A stretch of DNA of 64,000 bases from Cyanobacteriota bacterium (GTDB lineage: Bacteria > Acidobacteriota > Vicinamibacteria > Vicinamibacterales > UBA2999). Below are positions 21,823 to 31,066 of this stretch, piece after piece; the stretch's first letter is position 1; each line of letters opens with the position of its first letter. Position numbers and translations under genes: made by a program. The DNA is taken from NCBI GenBank assembly GCA_019752015.1, contig JAIEMQ010000035.1, positions 44,451-108,450 of the forward strand, in the 5' to 3' direction. The notes below the pieces were generated by a model that had not been told where the DNA came from, searched no databases, and saw nothing but the letters and a program-made list of their open reading frames with translations.

Positions 21823-23073
21823 GTGTCTGGTGGGAAGAGGATCACTACAATTACGGCATACTCATCGTTGTTTCGGCGTTCACTCTTCGCGTTGATGTTT
21901 GCCGCATGTGCCACAACCGCGACGGCGCAGCAGGTCCCCGCGGCCTCTGACGATCCGTTCTCTGAAGCGCGCTTCCGGTTCGGCGTGATTGCCGTCGATC
22001 CGCGATTCGGCGTCCGGAACGTTGGTGTTGACACCAACGTATTCAATTCGGCCGTCAACAGGCAGCGGGACCTGACGTTCATGGTGGTTCCCGGGACGAC
22101 GCTGCTGATGCGGACGGGCAAGGGCCTGTTGACGCTCGATGGCGGGCTGGAGCTCGTCTACTTCAATCAGTTCGAGACGGAGCGGTCGGTCAACAGCAAC
22201 GTGAGGGGCCAGTACGAACTTCGCTTCAACCGCCTGCGCCCGTACGTTTCGATCTACTCCCTCAACACGCGGCAGCGTCCCGGCTATGAGATCGACGTGC
22301 GGGCGCGGCACTACGAGACGGACCTTCATGCCGGGACCGATCTTCGCGTCGGGTCGAAGAGCACGGTCCGCGTCGATTTCCGCAACCTGGACTACAGCTT
22401 CAGCGGCGACCAGGTGTTCAACGGGCGGGCGCTCAATCAGGAGCTGAACCGCAATCTCAAGGCGATCGACATCGGCTGGCGGCAGCGGCTGACGGCGCTG
22501 ACGACGTGGGTCGTGCGCATGACGCGAGAGTCGGAACGATTTGAATTCGAGAACGTCCGCAACTCCGACAGCTTCCGCGTCAACAGCGGGTTCGAGCTGG
22601 GACGGTTCGCGCTGGTTCGCGGCAACGCGTTCGCCGGCTATCGCCGACTGCGGCCGGCGGACGGCGGCGAGTTTCCGGAATTCTCGGGTGTCACCGCTGA
22701 CGTCAACGTGTCGTATACGGCACCCACTCAGACGCGTCTCGGTGCGGTGGTGCAGCGCGATATCCAGTACTCATACGAACGGCGAACTCCGTACTACGTG
22801 CAGACTGGCTGGACTGGTGTGCTGACGCAGCGCGTTGTCGGCCGCTGGGACGTGCAGCTTTCGGGCGGTCGTGATCGCCTTTCATATCAAGCGATTGACG
22901 TTCGCAACCAGCGCAGGGATTTTGTCGGCCGTTTCGGCGGCGGCGTTGGGTACACCATTGGTGATCGGGTACGCGCCGGTTTCGACGTGCAGTCGTTCTA
23001 TCGCAGCTCGGATCTTCGTGAGCGTGAATATGGCGGGATCCGCGCAGGTTTCTCGGTGACATATGGCTATTAG
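21823..23073 (+). CDS. Outer-membrane beta-barrel protein of the polysaccharide export operon
   Basis: About 400 residues: signal peptide (SLFRRSLFALMFAACATTATA, then QQ), followed by many alternating amphipathic strands rich in Tyr, Arg and Gly (DVNVSYTAPTQTRLG, GRWDVQLSGGRDRL) and the terminal strand GIRAGFSVTYGY with an aromatic C-terminus typical of barrels. It is the first gene of the operon, 11 bp overlapping the Wza-like gene, so it may help the polymer across the outer membrane. Start uncertain: GTG 21823 lies in a hairpin; TTG 21868 gives a better signal peptide. TACAAT at 21846-21851 may be a -10 box. Confidence 0.85.
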   Translation: MSGGKRITTITAYSSLFRRSLFALMFAACATTATAQQVPAASDDPFSEARFRFGVIAVDPRFGVRNVGVDTNVFNSAVNRQRDLTFMVVPGTTLLMRTGKGLLTLDGGLELVYFNQFETERSVNSNVRGQYELRFNRLRPYVSIYSLNTRQRPGYEIDVRARHYETDLHAGTDLRVGSKSTVRVDFRNLDYSFSGDQVFNGRALNQELNRNLKAIDIGWRQRLTALTTWVVRMTRESERFEFENVRNSDSFRVNSGFELGRFALVRGNAFAGYRRLRPADGGEFPEFSGVTADVNVSYTAPTQTRLGAVVQRDIQYSYERRTPYYVQTGWTGVLTQRVVGRWDVQLSGGRDRLSYQAIDVRNQRRDFVGRFGGGVGYTIGDRVRAGFDVQSFYRSSDLREREYGGIRAGFSVTYGY

Positions 23074-23890
23074 GTTGTTTGTTCTTTCTTGTGTTCTCTA
23101 TGGTCTGTCCACGGCGGCGGCATTTCAACAACAGCCCACGAACTACATTGTGGGACCGCAGGATGTGCTAACCATCACGGTCTTCGACCAAGAGGATCTG
23201 ACAGGAAAGTACCCCGTCGACGCGGATGGCAGCTTTACTTTCCCCCTGATCGGCCGAGTTCAGGCTGGCGGACTTACATTGCGACAGCTTGAATCCCAGA
23301 TGAAGAAACAACTCAAGGACGGTGCGATCTTCAAAGATCCGCAACTGTCGGTCGCTGTCGAATCTTACAAGAGCCAAAAGATCCACATGGTCGGGGAGGT
23401 AAGAAATCCAGGCACGTATCCTCTGACCGGCGACATGAGTCTCATCGAAGCGATTGCCCGCGCGGGATCGACAATGCCGACAGCTTCGGGTGAGGCGCTG
23501 ATCGTACGGGCAAAATCAGGATCGCAGACCACGGGCCCGGTGATGCCGAACGGTAACGACACCGAAGTCACTACCGTCGACCTAAAGGAACTGCAAAGCG
23601 GCGCGCTCAGCCAGAACGTCACGCTCAAAGATGGCGACACGATCTTCGTGCCTAGAGCTGAAACCATTTACGTATTTGGTCAAGTCAAGAATCCAGGGGC
23701 TTACCCGGTTCAGCGCAGCACGACGGTGCTGCAAGCATTGTCGCTTGCCGGTGGCGTGAATGAACGCGGTGCAATCGGACGTATCAAGATCGTCCGCATC
23801 GAAAAGGGCAAGACTGTGGAAATCAAGGCGAAGCTCACCGATACTGTGCGGCCGGGCGACACAATCATGGTGCCGGAGAGGTTTTTCTGA
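23063..23890 (+). CDS. Polysaccharide export protein (Wza-like, SLBB domains)
   Basis: 275 residues: signal peptide (residues 1-21), a Poly_export domain (YIVGPQDVLTITVFDQEDLTG, FPLIGRVQAGGLTLRQLE), and two SLBB segments (VGEVRNPGTYPL and FGQVKNPGAYPV). This is the periplasmic/outer-membrane channel part of capsule and EPS export. No lipobox Cys is visible, unlike E. coli Wza. ATG 23063 overlaps the barrel gene; the stop overlaps the next start by 1 bp. Confidence 0.95.
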   Translation: MAIRLFVLSCVLYGLSTAAAFQQQPTNYIVGPQDVLTITVFDQEDLTGKYPVDADGSFTFPLIGRVQAGGLTLRQLESQMKKQLKDGAIFKDPQLSVAVESYKSQKIHMVGEVRNPGTYPLTGDMSLIEAIARAGSTMPTASGEALIVRAKSGSQTTGPVMPNGNDTEVTTVDLKELQSGALSQNVTLKDGDTIFVPRAETIYVFGQVKNPGAYPVQRSTTVLQALSLAGGVNERGAIGRIKIVRIEKGKTVEIKAKLTDTVRPGDTIMVPERFF

Positions 23891-26229
23891 TGTCGGACCC
23901 AATACAGAACTCCAAGTCGGACAAACTGCGGCTAGGGCTAGATCTGGATGCGCTGCCTCACCAAGACGACAACCAGCGTCGCGGGGAAGCTACGCCGACG
24001 GTAGATTCACGTCTGTCGATTGCGCCGGCCGCGGGCGCGGGCTATGGCTCTGGCTCGATGCCGAACGACGAGATCCACCTTGTCGACTACCTTCGCGTGC
24101 TTCACAAACGCCGATTCACCGCTATTACCGCTTTTCTGATCGTATTTGGGTCGGTGACGATTTATACGTTCGTCCTGACACCAATTTACAGCGCTAGAGT
24201 TCAGATCCTGATCGAGAATGAGAACCCGAACGTCGTCAAATTCGAGGAAGTTTACGAACAGAACAAGACAACAAACGACTATTACCAGACGCAATATCGC
24301 ATCCTTCAAAGCCGCTTGATCGCGAAGCGTACTATCAATGCTGAAAAGCTCTGGGACCATCCGGTGCTGAATGACAACGAACAGCCTGCACCGATCAGAT
24401 GGGTGACTGCAGCGGTCGGCTGGGTTGGGGGCCTGTTTGGGACCACGACTACTCGTGAAATTCCTAGTGTTGGTGAAAGCGCGAACGAATCCCGCGTCAT
24501 CGACATCTTCCTGAAGAAACTTGTGGTGTCTCCGGTCAGAAACAGCAGACTCGTTGATGTGACTTTTCGCTCCCCAGATCCGCAACTGTCGGCGCGCGTT
24601 GCGAACGCTCTCGGACGACAATACATCGAGCAAAATCTCGAGTTCAAATATCTAGCGACGAAAGAAGCGACGGACTTCTTGAATGCCCGGACCGCGGAGC
24701 AACGCAAAGTGCTCGAGCAGAGCGAGCAAGCCCTACAGAAATATCGCGAACGCACGGGAGCCGTGGCTCTCGAGGATCGGCAGAACATTGTTGTCCAACG
24801 TCTCGCTGACCTAAACGCGGCGGTTACGCGCGCCCGCACCGATCGAATCGAGAAAGAGTCGGTCTACAACCAAATCCGGGGCCTTCAGAACGATCGCGCC
24901 AGCCTCGACACGTTCCCGGCGATTCTCAACAACGCGTTCATCCAGCAACTGAAGGCACAGCAAACCGAGCTTCAAAGGCAACGAGCACAGCTTTCTGACA
25001 AGCTCGGCGAGCGTCATCCGGAAATGTTGAAAGTTCAATCGGCGATTGAATCAACGGAGACCCGCATCAACGCCGAGGTTCAAAAAGTGGTGCAAGCCTT
25101 GCGCAATGATTTTCAGGCTGCAGCGGCAAACGAGCGCGCTTTGCAACAGTCGCTCAATCAACAGCGAACGGAAGCGCAAGAACTGAATCGCGCGTCAATT
25201 CAGTACGGAGTGCTGCAACGGGACGCCGCCAGCAATCAATCCATGTTCAGTGGTCTGCTCGAGCGGAGTCGCGAAACGGGCATCTCAGGCGAATTGAAGA
25301 CGAGTAACATCCGGATTGTCGATCCCGCGGAGGTCCCTCGTCGACCCAGCAGCCCGAACAAACTAGCTAACCTTTCAATGGCACTGCTCGGTGGTTCGTT
25401 GCTTGGCATCGCACTGGCCTTCTTTTTTGAATACCTCGACAGCCGTATTAAGCAGCCTGAAGAGCTCAAGGCGCAGCTCGGCCTGCCGTTCCTCGGCATG
25501 GTGCCGGCATTCCTCGCCAAGGAAACGACTGGGCCTCCATTGATTGGCAATGGAATGCCGCAAGAATTTAATGAAGCCTTCCGAGGCATTCGAACCAATG
25601 TGCTCTTTTCTTCCGCCGAATCTGGGTCCAAATCAATCGTCATAACCAGTACCGAACCTGGCGAGGGCAAGAGCGTCGTATCGGCGAACGTCGCGATGTC
25701 GCTTGCGCTCGCGGGTCAACGTGTTCTCCTAATCGACGCCGACATGCGTCGGCCGAAACTGCATGAGTTTTTTGGCGCCTCTCATGAGCCGGGCCTCTCG
25801 AACGTCATGGTCGGCAACTCGAAGGCAAGCGAAACTGTCAAGAAGACCCTGACACCAAATCTTTGGCTGATGGCGGCCGGCAAGAATCCGCCGAACCCGG
25901 CGGAGCTGCTCGGCTCGAAGCGATTCCGTGAGTTCATGTTGTCACTCACCGAGCACTTTGACTGGATCATCATCGATTCGCCTCCGGTCATGGCGGTCAC
26001 CGACGCGAGCATTATCGCGCATGGCGCCGCAGGTGTGATCTTCGTGGTGGGCTCAGAGATGACGAGCAAGGGCGCAGCCAAAGCCGCGCTCGAGCAACTC
26101 GATTCGGCGAAGGCGAAATATGTCGGAGGCATTTTGAATCGCGTCGACATTCGCCGCAACGCGTACTACTACTCGCGTTATTACCGTCGTGAGTACGCCA
26201 ACTACTACACCAAGCGGGAAGCGCGCTAG
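23890..26229 (+). CDS. Polysaccharide copolymerase / tyrosine autokinase (Wzc-like)
   Basis: 779 residues. It has an N-terminal Wzz domain with a first membrane segment (about residues 78-98), a long periplasmic coiled coil (about 260-430), a second membrane segment (about 495-515) and a BY-kinase domain with Walker A (STEPGEGKSVVSANVA), Walker A' (VLLIDADMRRP) and Walker B (WIIIDSPPV). The last 25 residues carry a cluster of eight Tyr (YYYSRYY, YANYY), the autophosphorylation tail. It sets polymer length and controls export together with the Wza-like protein just upstream. Confidence 0.96.
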   Translation: MSDPIQNSKSDKLRLGLDLDALPHQDDNQRRGEATPTVDSRLSIAPAAGAGYGSGSMPNDEIHLVDYLRVLHKRRFTAITAFLIVFGSVTIYTFVLTPIYSARVQILIENENPNVVKFEEVYEQNKTTNDYYQTQYRILQSRLIAKRTINAEKLWDHPVLNDNEQPAPIRWVTAAVGWVGGLFGTTTTREIPSVGESANESRVIDIFLKKLVVSPVRNSRLVDVTFRSPDPQLSARVANALGRQYIEQNLEFKYLATKEATDFLNARTAEQRKVLEQSEQALQKYRERTGAVALEDRQNIVVQRLADLNAAVTRARTDRIEKESVYNQIRGLQNDRASLDTFPAILNNAFIQQLKAQQTELQRQRAQLSDKLGERHPEMLKVQSAIESTETRINAEVQKVVQALRNDFQAAAANERALQQSLNQQRTEAQELNRASIQYGVLQRDAASNQSMFSGLLERSRETGISGELKTSNIRIVDPAEVPRRPSSPNKLANLSMALLGGSLLGIALAFFFEYLDSRIKQPEELKAQLGLPFLGMVPAFLAKETTGPPLIGNGMPQEFNEAFRGIRTNVLFSSAESGSKSIVITSTEPGEGKSVVSANVAMSLALAGQRVLLIDADMRRPKLHEFFGASHEPGLSNVMVGNSKASETVKKTLTPNLWLMAAGKNPPNPAELLGSKRFREFMLSLTEHFDWIIIDSPPVMAVTDASIIAHGAAGVIFVVGSEMTSKGAAKAALEQLDSAKAKYVGGILNRVDIRRNAYYYSRYYRREYANYYTKREAR

Positions 26230-26271
26230 AACGAACCCGAGCCGGATCGTTTGCGATCCGATCATCGCTGA

Positions 26272-28419
26272 ATGAAGCAAGTCGTACAGAACATCCGCAC
26301 CGGAGCCACGTACGTCGCTGACGCACCGGCGCCGATCAAGAATGAGGGCGAAGTCATCGTCGCGATTCTTGCGTCGGTGATATCGTCCGGAACCGAGCGG
26401 TACGTCGTCGAACTGTCGCAAAAGAGCCTGTTGCAAAAGGCGAAAGATCGCCCGGATCACGTCAAGAGGGTGCTTCAGAAGATCAAGAACGAAGGCCTGC
26501 GCTCGACGTTGCGGCAAGTGCAGGAAAAGCTCGACGAACCGATGGCCATGGGCTATTCGGCGGCTGGCGTCGTGCTCGACTGCGGCGCTGGTATTCGCCA
26601 CGTCCGGCCAGGCGATCGGGTCGCTGTGGCAGGTCCGCACGCAGAAGTCCTGGCGCTTGGCGCAAATCAGTGCGCGCGAATTCCCGATAACGTGTCGTTT
26701 GCAGATGCGGCGTACGCCAGCATCAGCGCCATCGCTCTTCAGGGTGTGCGGTTGGCCCGCGTGTCTCTCGGTGAAAGCGTCGTTGTGGTTGGTTTGGGAC
26801 TGATCGGATTGATTTCAATCGCGCTTCTGAAGGCTCAAGGCTGTCGCGTGTTCGGAATCGATATCGACGCGTCGCGTCTCGATAAGGCGCGGGAGTTCGG
26901 CGCAGATGAAGTTGCCGTCGGCGCCCCGGCATCAGCAGTGGCGCAGTTTACGCGTCGCCAGGGAGCTGACGCCGTCGTCTTATGCACGGCTACCGCGAGT
27001 AACGAGCCGATCGAGTTCGCCGCGGAGGTGACGCGGCCAAAGGGCCGTGTAGTGCTGGTCGGAGTTGCTGGCCTCAACATTCCGCGACCACCCTTTTTCC
27101 AGAAGGAGATCGAATTTTGTGTGTCTTCTTCCATGGGTCCTGGTCGCGGCGATCCCGCATACGAAAAGAAGGGCATCGACTATCCCATCGGCTATGCCCG
27201 CTGGACCATGCAGCGGAACATTGAGGCTGTGCTCGATCAAATTGCGGCCGCGAGGCTGCCCGTCGCGCGACTGACCAGCCACACCTTCGCTATCGACCAG
27301 GCGTCCGCTGCTTATGAGCTGCTCGTGAAGAAGAACGAGCCATATCTTGGAATCGTTCTTACCTATCCCGAGCCGGATCGGGAAGTGTCGCGACGGAAAA
27401 CCCTAAGCGTCAGGGCGTCCACTGGTGACAAGCTGCGCGTGAGTGTTGTGGGTGCCGGCAACTATGGGCGATTGGTGACGCTGCCAGCGCTCGCGAAGGA
27501 GCAAGCGATAGCGTTTCGCGGCATCTGTAGCGCGAAGGGACTGTCCGCCGCGCACGCAGGCGAACGCTATCAGTTCGAGTACGCCACGTCGGACTATGAT
27601 GAGATCCTGCGCGACAAGAACACCGATGCCATCTTCGTGCTGACTCGTCACGATCTTCATGCCAGAGAAACGGAAGCCGCACTTCGAGCCGGTAAGCATG
27701 TGTTTGTTCAGAAGCCGCTCTGCATCGCACCTGGCGAGCTCCTCAGCCTTTCAGAATTGCCCGACTCAGTGCGCGAAGGCCGGCTGCTGATGGTTGGCTT
27801 CAATCGACGATTCTCGAAATCGATTGCGACGGTTCGCGATCATTTTGGTGGTGCTGCGCCAATTACCGTGCACTACCGGTTTTCGTCAGCGGATCTTGCG
27901 CCCGACACATGGCCGCAAGACTTTGAAATTGGTGGGGGCCGGCTGATTGGTGAAGCGTGTCACGCGATCGATGCGTGTATCGCTCTGGCCGGCAGCCCGG
28001 CGATTCGCGTATTTTGCGAATGTGTGTCCCCTGTCGGCGATGTGAGAACACCTGACGATCGCGCTTTCATCACGATGCGCCACGCGAACGGGAGTGTTTC
28101 GTCAGTGTCCTATCAGGCCGGAGGCGATCCGGCCGCCACACCGAAAGAGCGTTTTGAAGTCTTCGGCGGCGGCAAGACGGCGATGGTAGAAGCGTTCAAC
28201 CGAATTGAGCTGTGGAGCGGCGGTCAGCGAACAACCGCTCAGGGATCTCAGGACATGGGCCAGGAAGCCCTCATCTCGGCGTTTGTTCACAGCTGCCGGT
28301 CAGGCGGGGCTTGGCCTGTACCGTGGGATCACGTCTACTCGTCCGCGTGGGCGCCGCTTGCCGCCCTTCAGAGCCTCAAGACTGGGCACCCGGTCGACGT
28401 GGATACCCCGCTGGAATAG
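26272..28419 (+). CDS. Bi-domain oxidoreductase (medium-chain dehydrogenase + Gfo/Idh/MocA)
   Basis: 715 residues. The N-terminal half is a zinc-type medium-chain dehydrogenase (SGTERYVVELSQKSL, VVVGLGLIGLISIALL Rossmann fold). The C-terminal half is a Gfo/Idh/MocA oxidoreductase (VVGAGNYGRLVTLPAL, KHVFVQKPLC). This two-domain protein is regularly found in polysaccharide operons with a heparinase-like gene directly after it, as here, and is thought to act on a sugar or sugar nucleotide. The substrate is not known. It ends one base before the heparinase-like gene. Confidence 0.92.
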   Translation: MKQVVQNIRTGATYVADAPAPIKNEGEVIVAILASVISSGTERYVVELSQKSLLQKAKDRPDHVKRVLQKIKNEGLRSTLRQVQEKLDEPMAMGYSAAGVVLDCGAGIRHVRPGDRVAVAGPHAEVLALGANQCARIPDNVSFADAAYASISAIALQGVRLARVSLGESVVVVGLGLIGLISIALLKAQGCRVFGIDIDASRLDKAREFGADEVAVGAPASAVAQFTRRQGADAVVLCTATASNEPIEFAAEVTRPKGRVVLVGVAGLNIPRPPFFQKEIEFCVSSSMGPGRGDPAYEKKGIDYPIGYARWTMQRNIEAVLDQIAAARLPVARLTSHTFAIDQASAAYELLVKKNEPYLGIVLTYPEPDREVSRRKTLSVRASTGDKLRVSVVGAGNYGRLVTLPALAKEQAIAFRGICSAKGLSAAHAGERYQFEYATSDYDEILRDKNTDAIFVLTRHDLHARETEAALRAGKHVFVQKPLCIAPGELLSLSELPDSVREGRLLMVGFNRRFSKSIATVRDHFGGAAPITVHYRFSSADLAPDTWPQDFEIGGGRLIGEACHAIDACIALAGSPAIRVFCECVSPVGDVRTPDDRAFITMRHANGSVSSVSYQAGGDPAATPKERFEVFGGGKTAMVEAFNRIELWSGGQRTTAQGSQDMGQEALISAFVHSCRSGGAWPVPWDHVYSSAWAPLAALQSLKTGHPVDVDTPLE

Positions 28420-30465
28420 TTGGAGCGGATCCAAAACGTCATCCAGGAGCTGCGCGAGTTGGGTCTTTCGCGCACGCTATTCCGTGTCCGCTGGGAGCTT
28501 AACAACAGGCTCAGTCTCGGGGCCACTGGGGTTGACTATAGCCTCACAGGACTCCCTCTTGGCACTTCATGGCTCGAGCAACTCCCATTCTCTGCTGCCC
28601 ACGTCAGCGCCGTAATTGCCCCGCGCCTCAGTCGCCAGTCCCTTGAGCATCTTCGAGCAACCGCTGATGACGCCGTCCACGGGAGGTTGGTTTGTTTCAG
28701 CCGCTGGACGGCATCGTTTGGAGAACCCGTCAACTGGCATCGGAATCCAGTGACTGGACTCAGCTGGCCGAAAGACAAGGCGTGGTTCGAGGCTCTCGGG
28801 GATCGAAGTCCGGGAGACATCAAGGTTTGCTGGGAGGCTGCGAGATTCCCGCAGGCTTACCACTTCTCCCGCGCGTCAGCCTTTTTTCCTGATCGACGCG
28901 ACGCGTATGCCTCCGCGCTTTGGAAACAGATGCAAGGCTTCTCGGCTGACAACCCGATTGGAAAGGGTATCCATTGGGCATCGGGGCAGGAGATTGCGTT
29001 CCGGCTTCTTGCCTGGATCTTCGGAACGCGCGCACTATTGCTTCACACAGACGTTGGTGCCGCCGCGGCGGGTCTTGTTGGGTCGTCACTTATCGTCGGC
29101 GCACGTTACATCGAACAACACATCGATTACGCGCGCCACGCGGTTTACAACAATCACCTCATATCCGAAGCGCTCGCGCTGTATGCGGCAGGTTGCCTGT
29201 TGCCGGAGGTCCCGGATTCAGCACGGTGGCGCTCGACCGCTCGACAGACGCTCACCGAGCAGACGACGCGCCAGTTCTATGCCGACGGTGGCTACATCCA
29301 GCAGTCGCACAACTATCATCGCCTCGCCATCCAGGATTATCTGTGGGCGCTCGTCTTTGCTCGAGCCGCCAACGAGACACCGCCGGGCTCATGGATCGAC
29401 GCCCTCGAGCGTTCGTTGACATTCCTGCACGCTAATCAAAACCCTTCGGATGGCCGGCTGCCGAACTATGGCGGTAACGATGGCGCGCTTCCGAGCCTCC
29501 TCAGTTGCTGTGACTTCAGTGACATGCGACCGACGCTCCAGGCCGCAAGCGTGGCCTGCCGAGGAAAGAGGCTGTACGATGCGGGCCAATGGGACGAGGA
29601 GGCCGCCTGGCTGTTTGGCGTCGATGCGCTAGGCGCGCCGCTCGAAACGGTCCAGAGGAGTTCAGTCTCGTTTGCGATCAGCGGTCACCACGTGCTCCGA
29701 GGCTCGCGTGAAGATTCGTTCGCGACGTTCAGGTGCGGCACACTGCGCGATCGCTTTTCGCAGATAGACATGCTGCATGTCGACATCTGGTGGAAGGGCC
29801 ACAACGTTCTCGTCGATGGCGGGAGTTATCTGTACAACGGCGATCCGAAATGGCTCGCGCACTTTATGCGGACACCCTCCCACAACACCATTGCGCTGGA
29901 CGGCCGCGATCAAATGCTGCACTACCGGCCGTTCAAGGTGATCTACTTGAACACCGCTCTACTGCAGTCCTTCGAAGACGCTCCAGACCGGGCGATGGTT
30001 CGTGGCGAACATTACGGTTACGTTCGACACGCTGGACGGTGCATCCATCAACGGACCGTCTACTTTGGCAAGGACGATCTGTGGGTCATCGTTGATCGGA
30101 TTACCGGTGAAGGCTCACACGACATTCATTTGCATTGGCTCGGCGGTGATTTTCCGCACAGTGCTGCCGGCAACGGTATGAGTCTCGAGACACCTGCCGG
30201 GGTGTTCTCAGTGAGCACTTTTGATGACCGGGGCCTGCCGGCCGAAGCGAATGTGGCACGAGGTGTAGAGGATCCGCCGCGAGGTTGGTACTCGCGGTAC
30301 TACGGCGATAAAGTAGCGGTCCCCTCGCTGGTCGTTCGAGCGTCGCGTCAATTGCCAGCTAGATTCATCACGATTCTTGGTCCTGGCCAACCGCAGCTGC
30401 GCGTCAATGGTAGTGAATGCACCGTGACCGCTCCCGGCTACCACATGAACTTCGGGCTTCCGTGA
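28420..30465 (+). CDS. Heparinase II/III family protein
   Basis: 681 residues: an N-terminal alpha/alpha toroid (about 60-380; GKGIHWASGQEIAFRLLAW, YNNHLISEALALY) and a C-terminal beta-sandwich (QIDMLHVDIWWKGHNVLVD, GGSYLYNGD, FMRTPSHNTIALDG). The family cleaves uronic-acid polysaccharides by beta-elimination. No signal peptide is seen, so it may act in the cytoplasm or as an exported protein by another route. The start is TTG 28420, directly after the upstream stop. In EPS operons such lyases may trim or release polymer. Confidence 0.92.
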   Translation: MERIQNVIQELRELGLSRTLFRVRWELNNRLSLGATGVDYSLTGLPLGTSWLEQLPFSAAHVSAVIAPRLSRQSLEHLRATADDAVHGRLVCFSRWTASFGEPVNWHRNPVTGLSWPKDKAWFEALGDRSPGDIKVCWEAARFPQAYHFSRASAFFPDRRDAYASALWKQMQGFSADNPIGKGIHWASGQEIAFRLLAWIFGTRALLLHTDVGAAAAGLVGSSLIVGARYIEQHIDYARHAVYNNHLISEALALYAAGCLLPEVPDSARWRSTARQTLTEQTTRQFYADGGYIQQSHNYHRLAIQDYLWALVFARAANETPPGSWIDALERSLTFLHANQNPSDGRLPNYGGNDGALPSLLSCCDFSDMRPTLQAASVACRGKRLYDAGQWDEEAAWLFGVDALGAPLETVQRSSVSFAISGHHVLRGSREDSFATFRCGTLRDRFSQIDMLHVDIWWKGHNVLVDGGSYLYNGDPKWLAHFMRTPSHNTIALDGRDQMLHYRPFKVIYLNTALLQSFEDAPDRAMVRGEHYGYVRHAGRCIHQRTVYFGKDDLWVIVDRITGEGSHDIHLHWLGGDFPHSAAGNGMSLETPAGVFSVSTFDDRGLPAEANVARGVEDPPRGWYSRYYGDKVAVPSLVVRASRQLPARFITILGPGQPQLRVNGSECTVTAPGYHMNFGLP

Positions 30466-31052
30466 GAGTGGCTCAGGGGCTCAAGCGAGTGGTTGACTTC
30501 TCCGTCTCGCTGTTGGGATTGATCCTCACCGCGCCAATCATGATCATCGTTGCCGCGGTCATCGGACTGACGATGGGACGTCCCGTGCTGTTCAAGGCCG
30601 AGCGCGCCGGACTTCGAGGCACTCCATTCACGATGCTCAAGTTCAGAACCATGCGAGAGGCTGTGCACGATGTTCCGGATGCCGCGCGGCTCACGAAGAC
30701 AGGACGCGTCATTCGCAGGTTTAGCCTCGACGAGCTTCCACAATTGTGGAACGTGCTGAAGGGCGACATGAGCCTGGTGGGCCCTCGTCCATTATTGGTG
30801 CGGTATCTCCCGCGCTATACCGCTGACCAGCGCCGTCGACACAATGTCCGCCCGGGCATCACCGGCCTCGCACAGGTCTCGGGCCGCAACACCATGGGCT
30901 GGCCCGAAAAACTTGCGCTCGATGTGTGGTACGTCGATCACTGGAGCCTCGGCCTCGATTTCAAGATTGCGGCGCGAACCGCCGGCGCTGTTCTGATGGG
31001 CCGCAACACGACTCCTCGAACTGCCGAAATCATGGACGAGTTCACCGGCTGA
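30462..31052 (+). CDS. Undecaprenyl-phosphate sugar phosphotransferase (initiating sugar transferase)
   Basis: 196 residues, the size of the minimal PglC-type enzymes: one N-terminal membrane segment (about residues 10-35; SVSLLGLILTAPIMIIVAAVI), then KFRTMR, RRFSLDELPQLWNVLKGDMSLVGPRP and PGITGLAQVSGRN, all signature blocks of the bacterial sugar transferase family. It puts the first sugar-phosphate on the lipid carrier. GTG 30462 gives a 4-bp GTGA overlap with the heparinase gene and is preferred over the upstream GTG-free extension. Confidence 0.95.
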   Translation: MRVAQGLKRVVDFSVSLLGLILTAPIMIIVAAVIGLTMGRPVLFKAERAGLRGTPFTMLKFRTMREAVHDVPDAARLTKTGRVIRRFSLDELPQLWNVLKGDMSLVGPRPLLVRYLPRYTADQRRRHNVRPGITGLAQVSGRNTMGWPEKLALDVWYVDHWSLGLDFKIAARTAGAVLMGRNTTPRTAEIMDEFTG

Positions 31053-31066
31053 ACCGGTTTTCCTTT

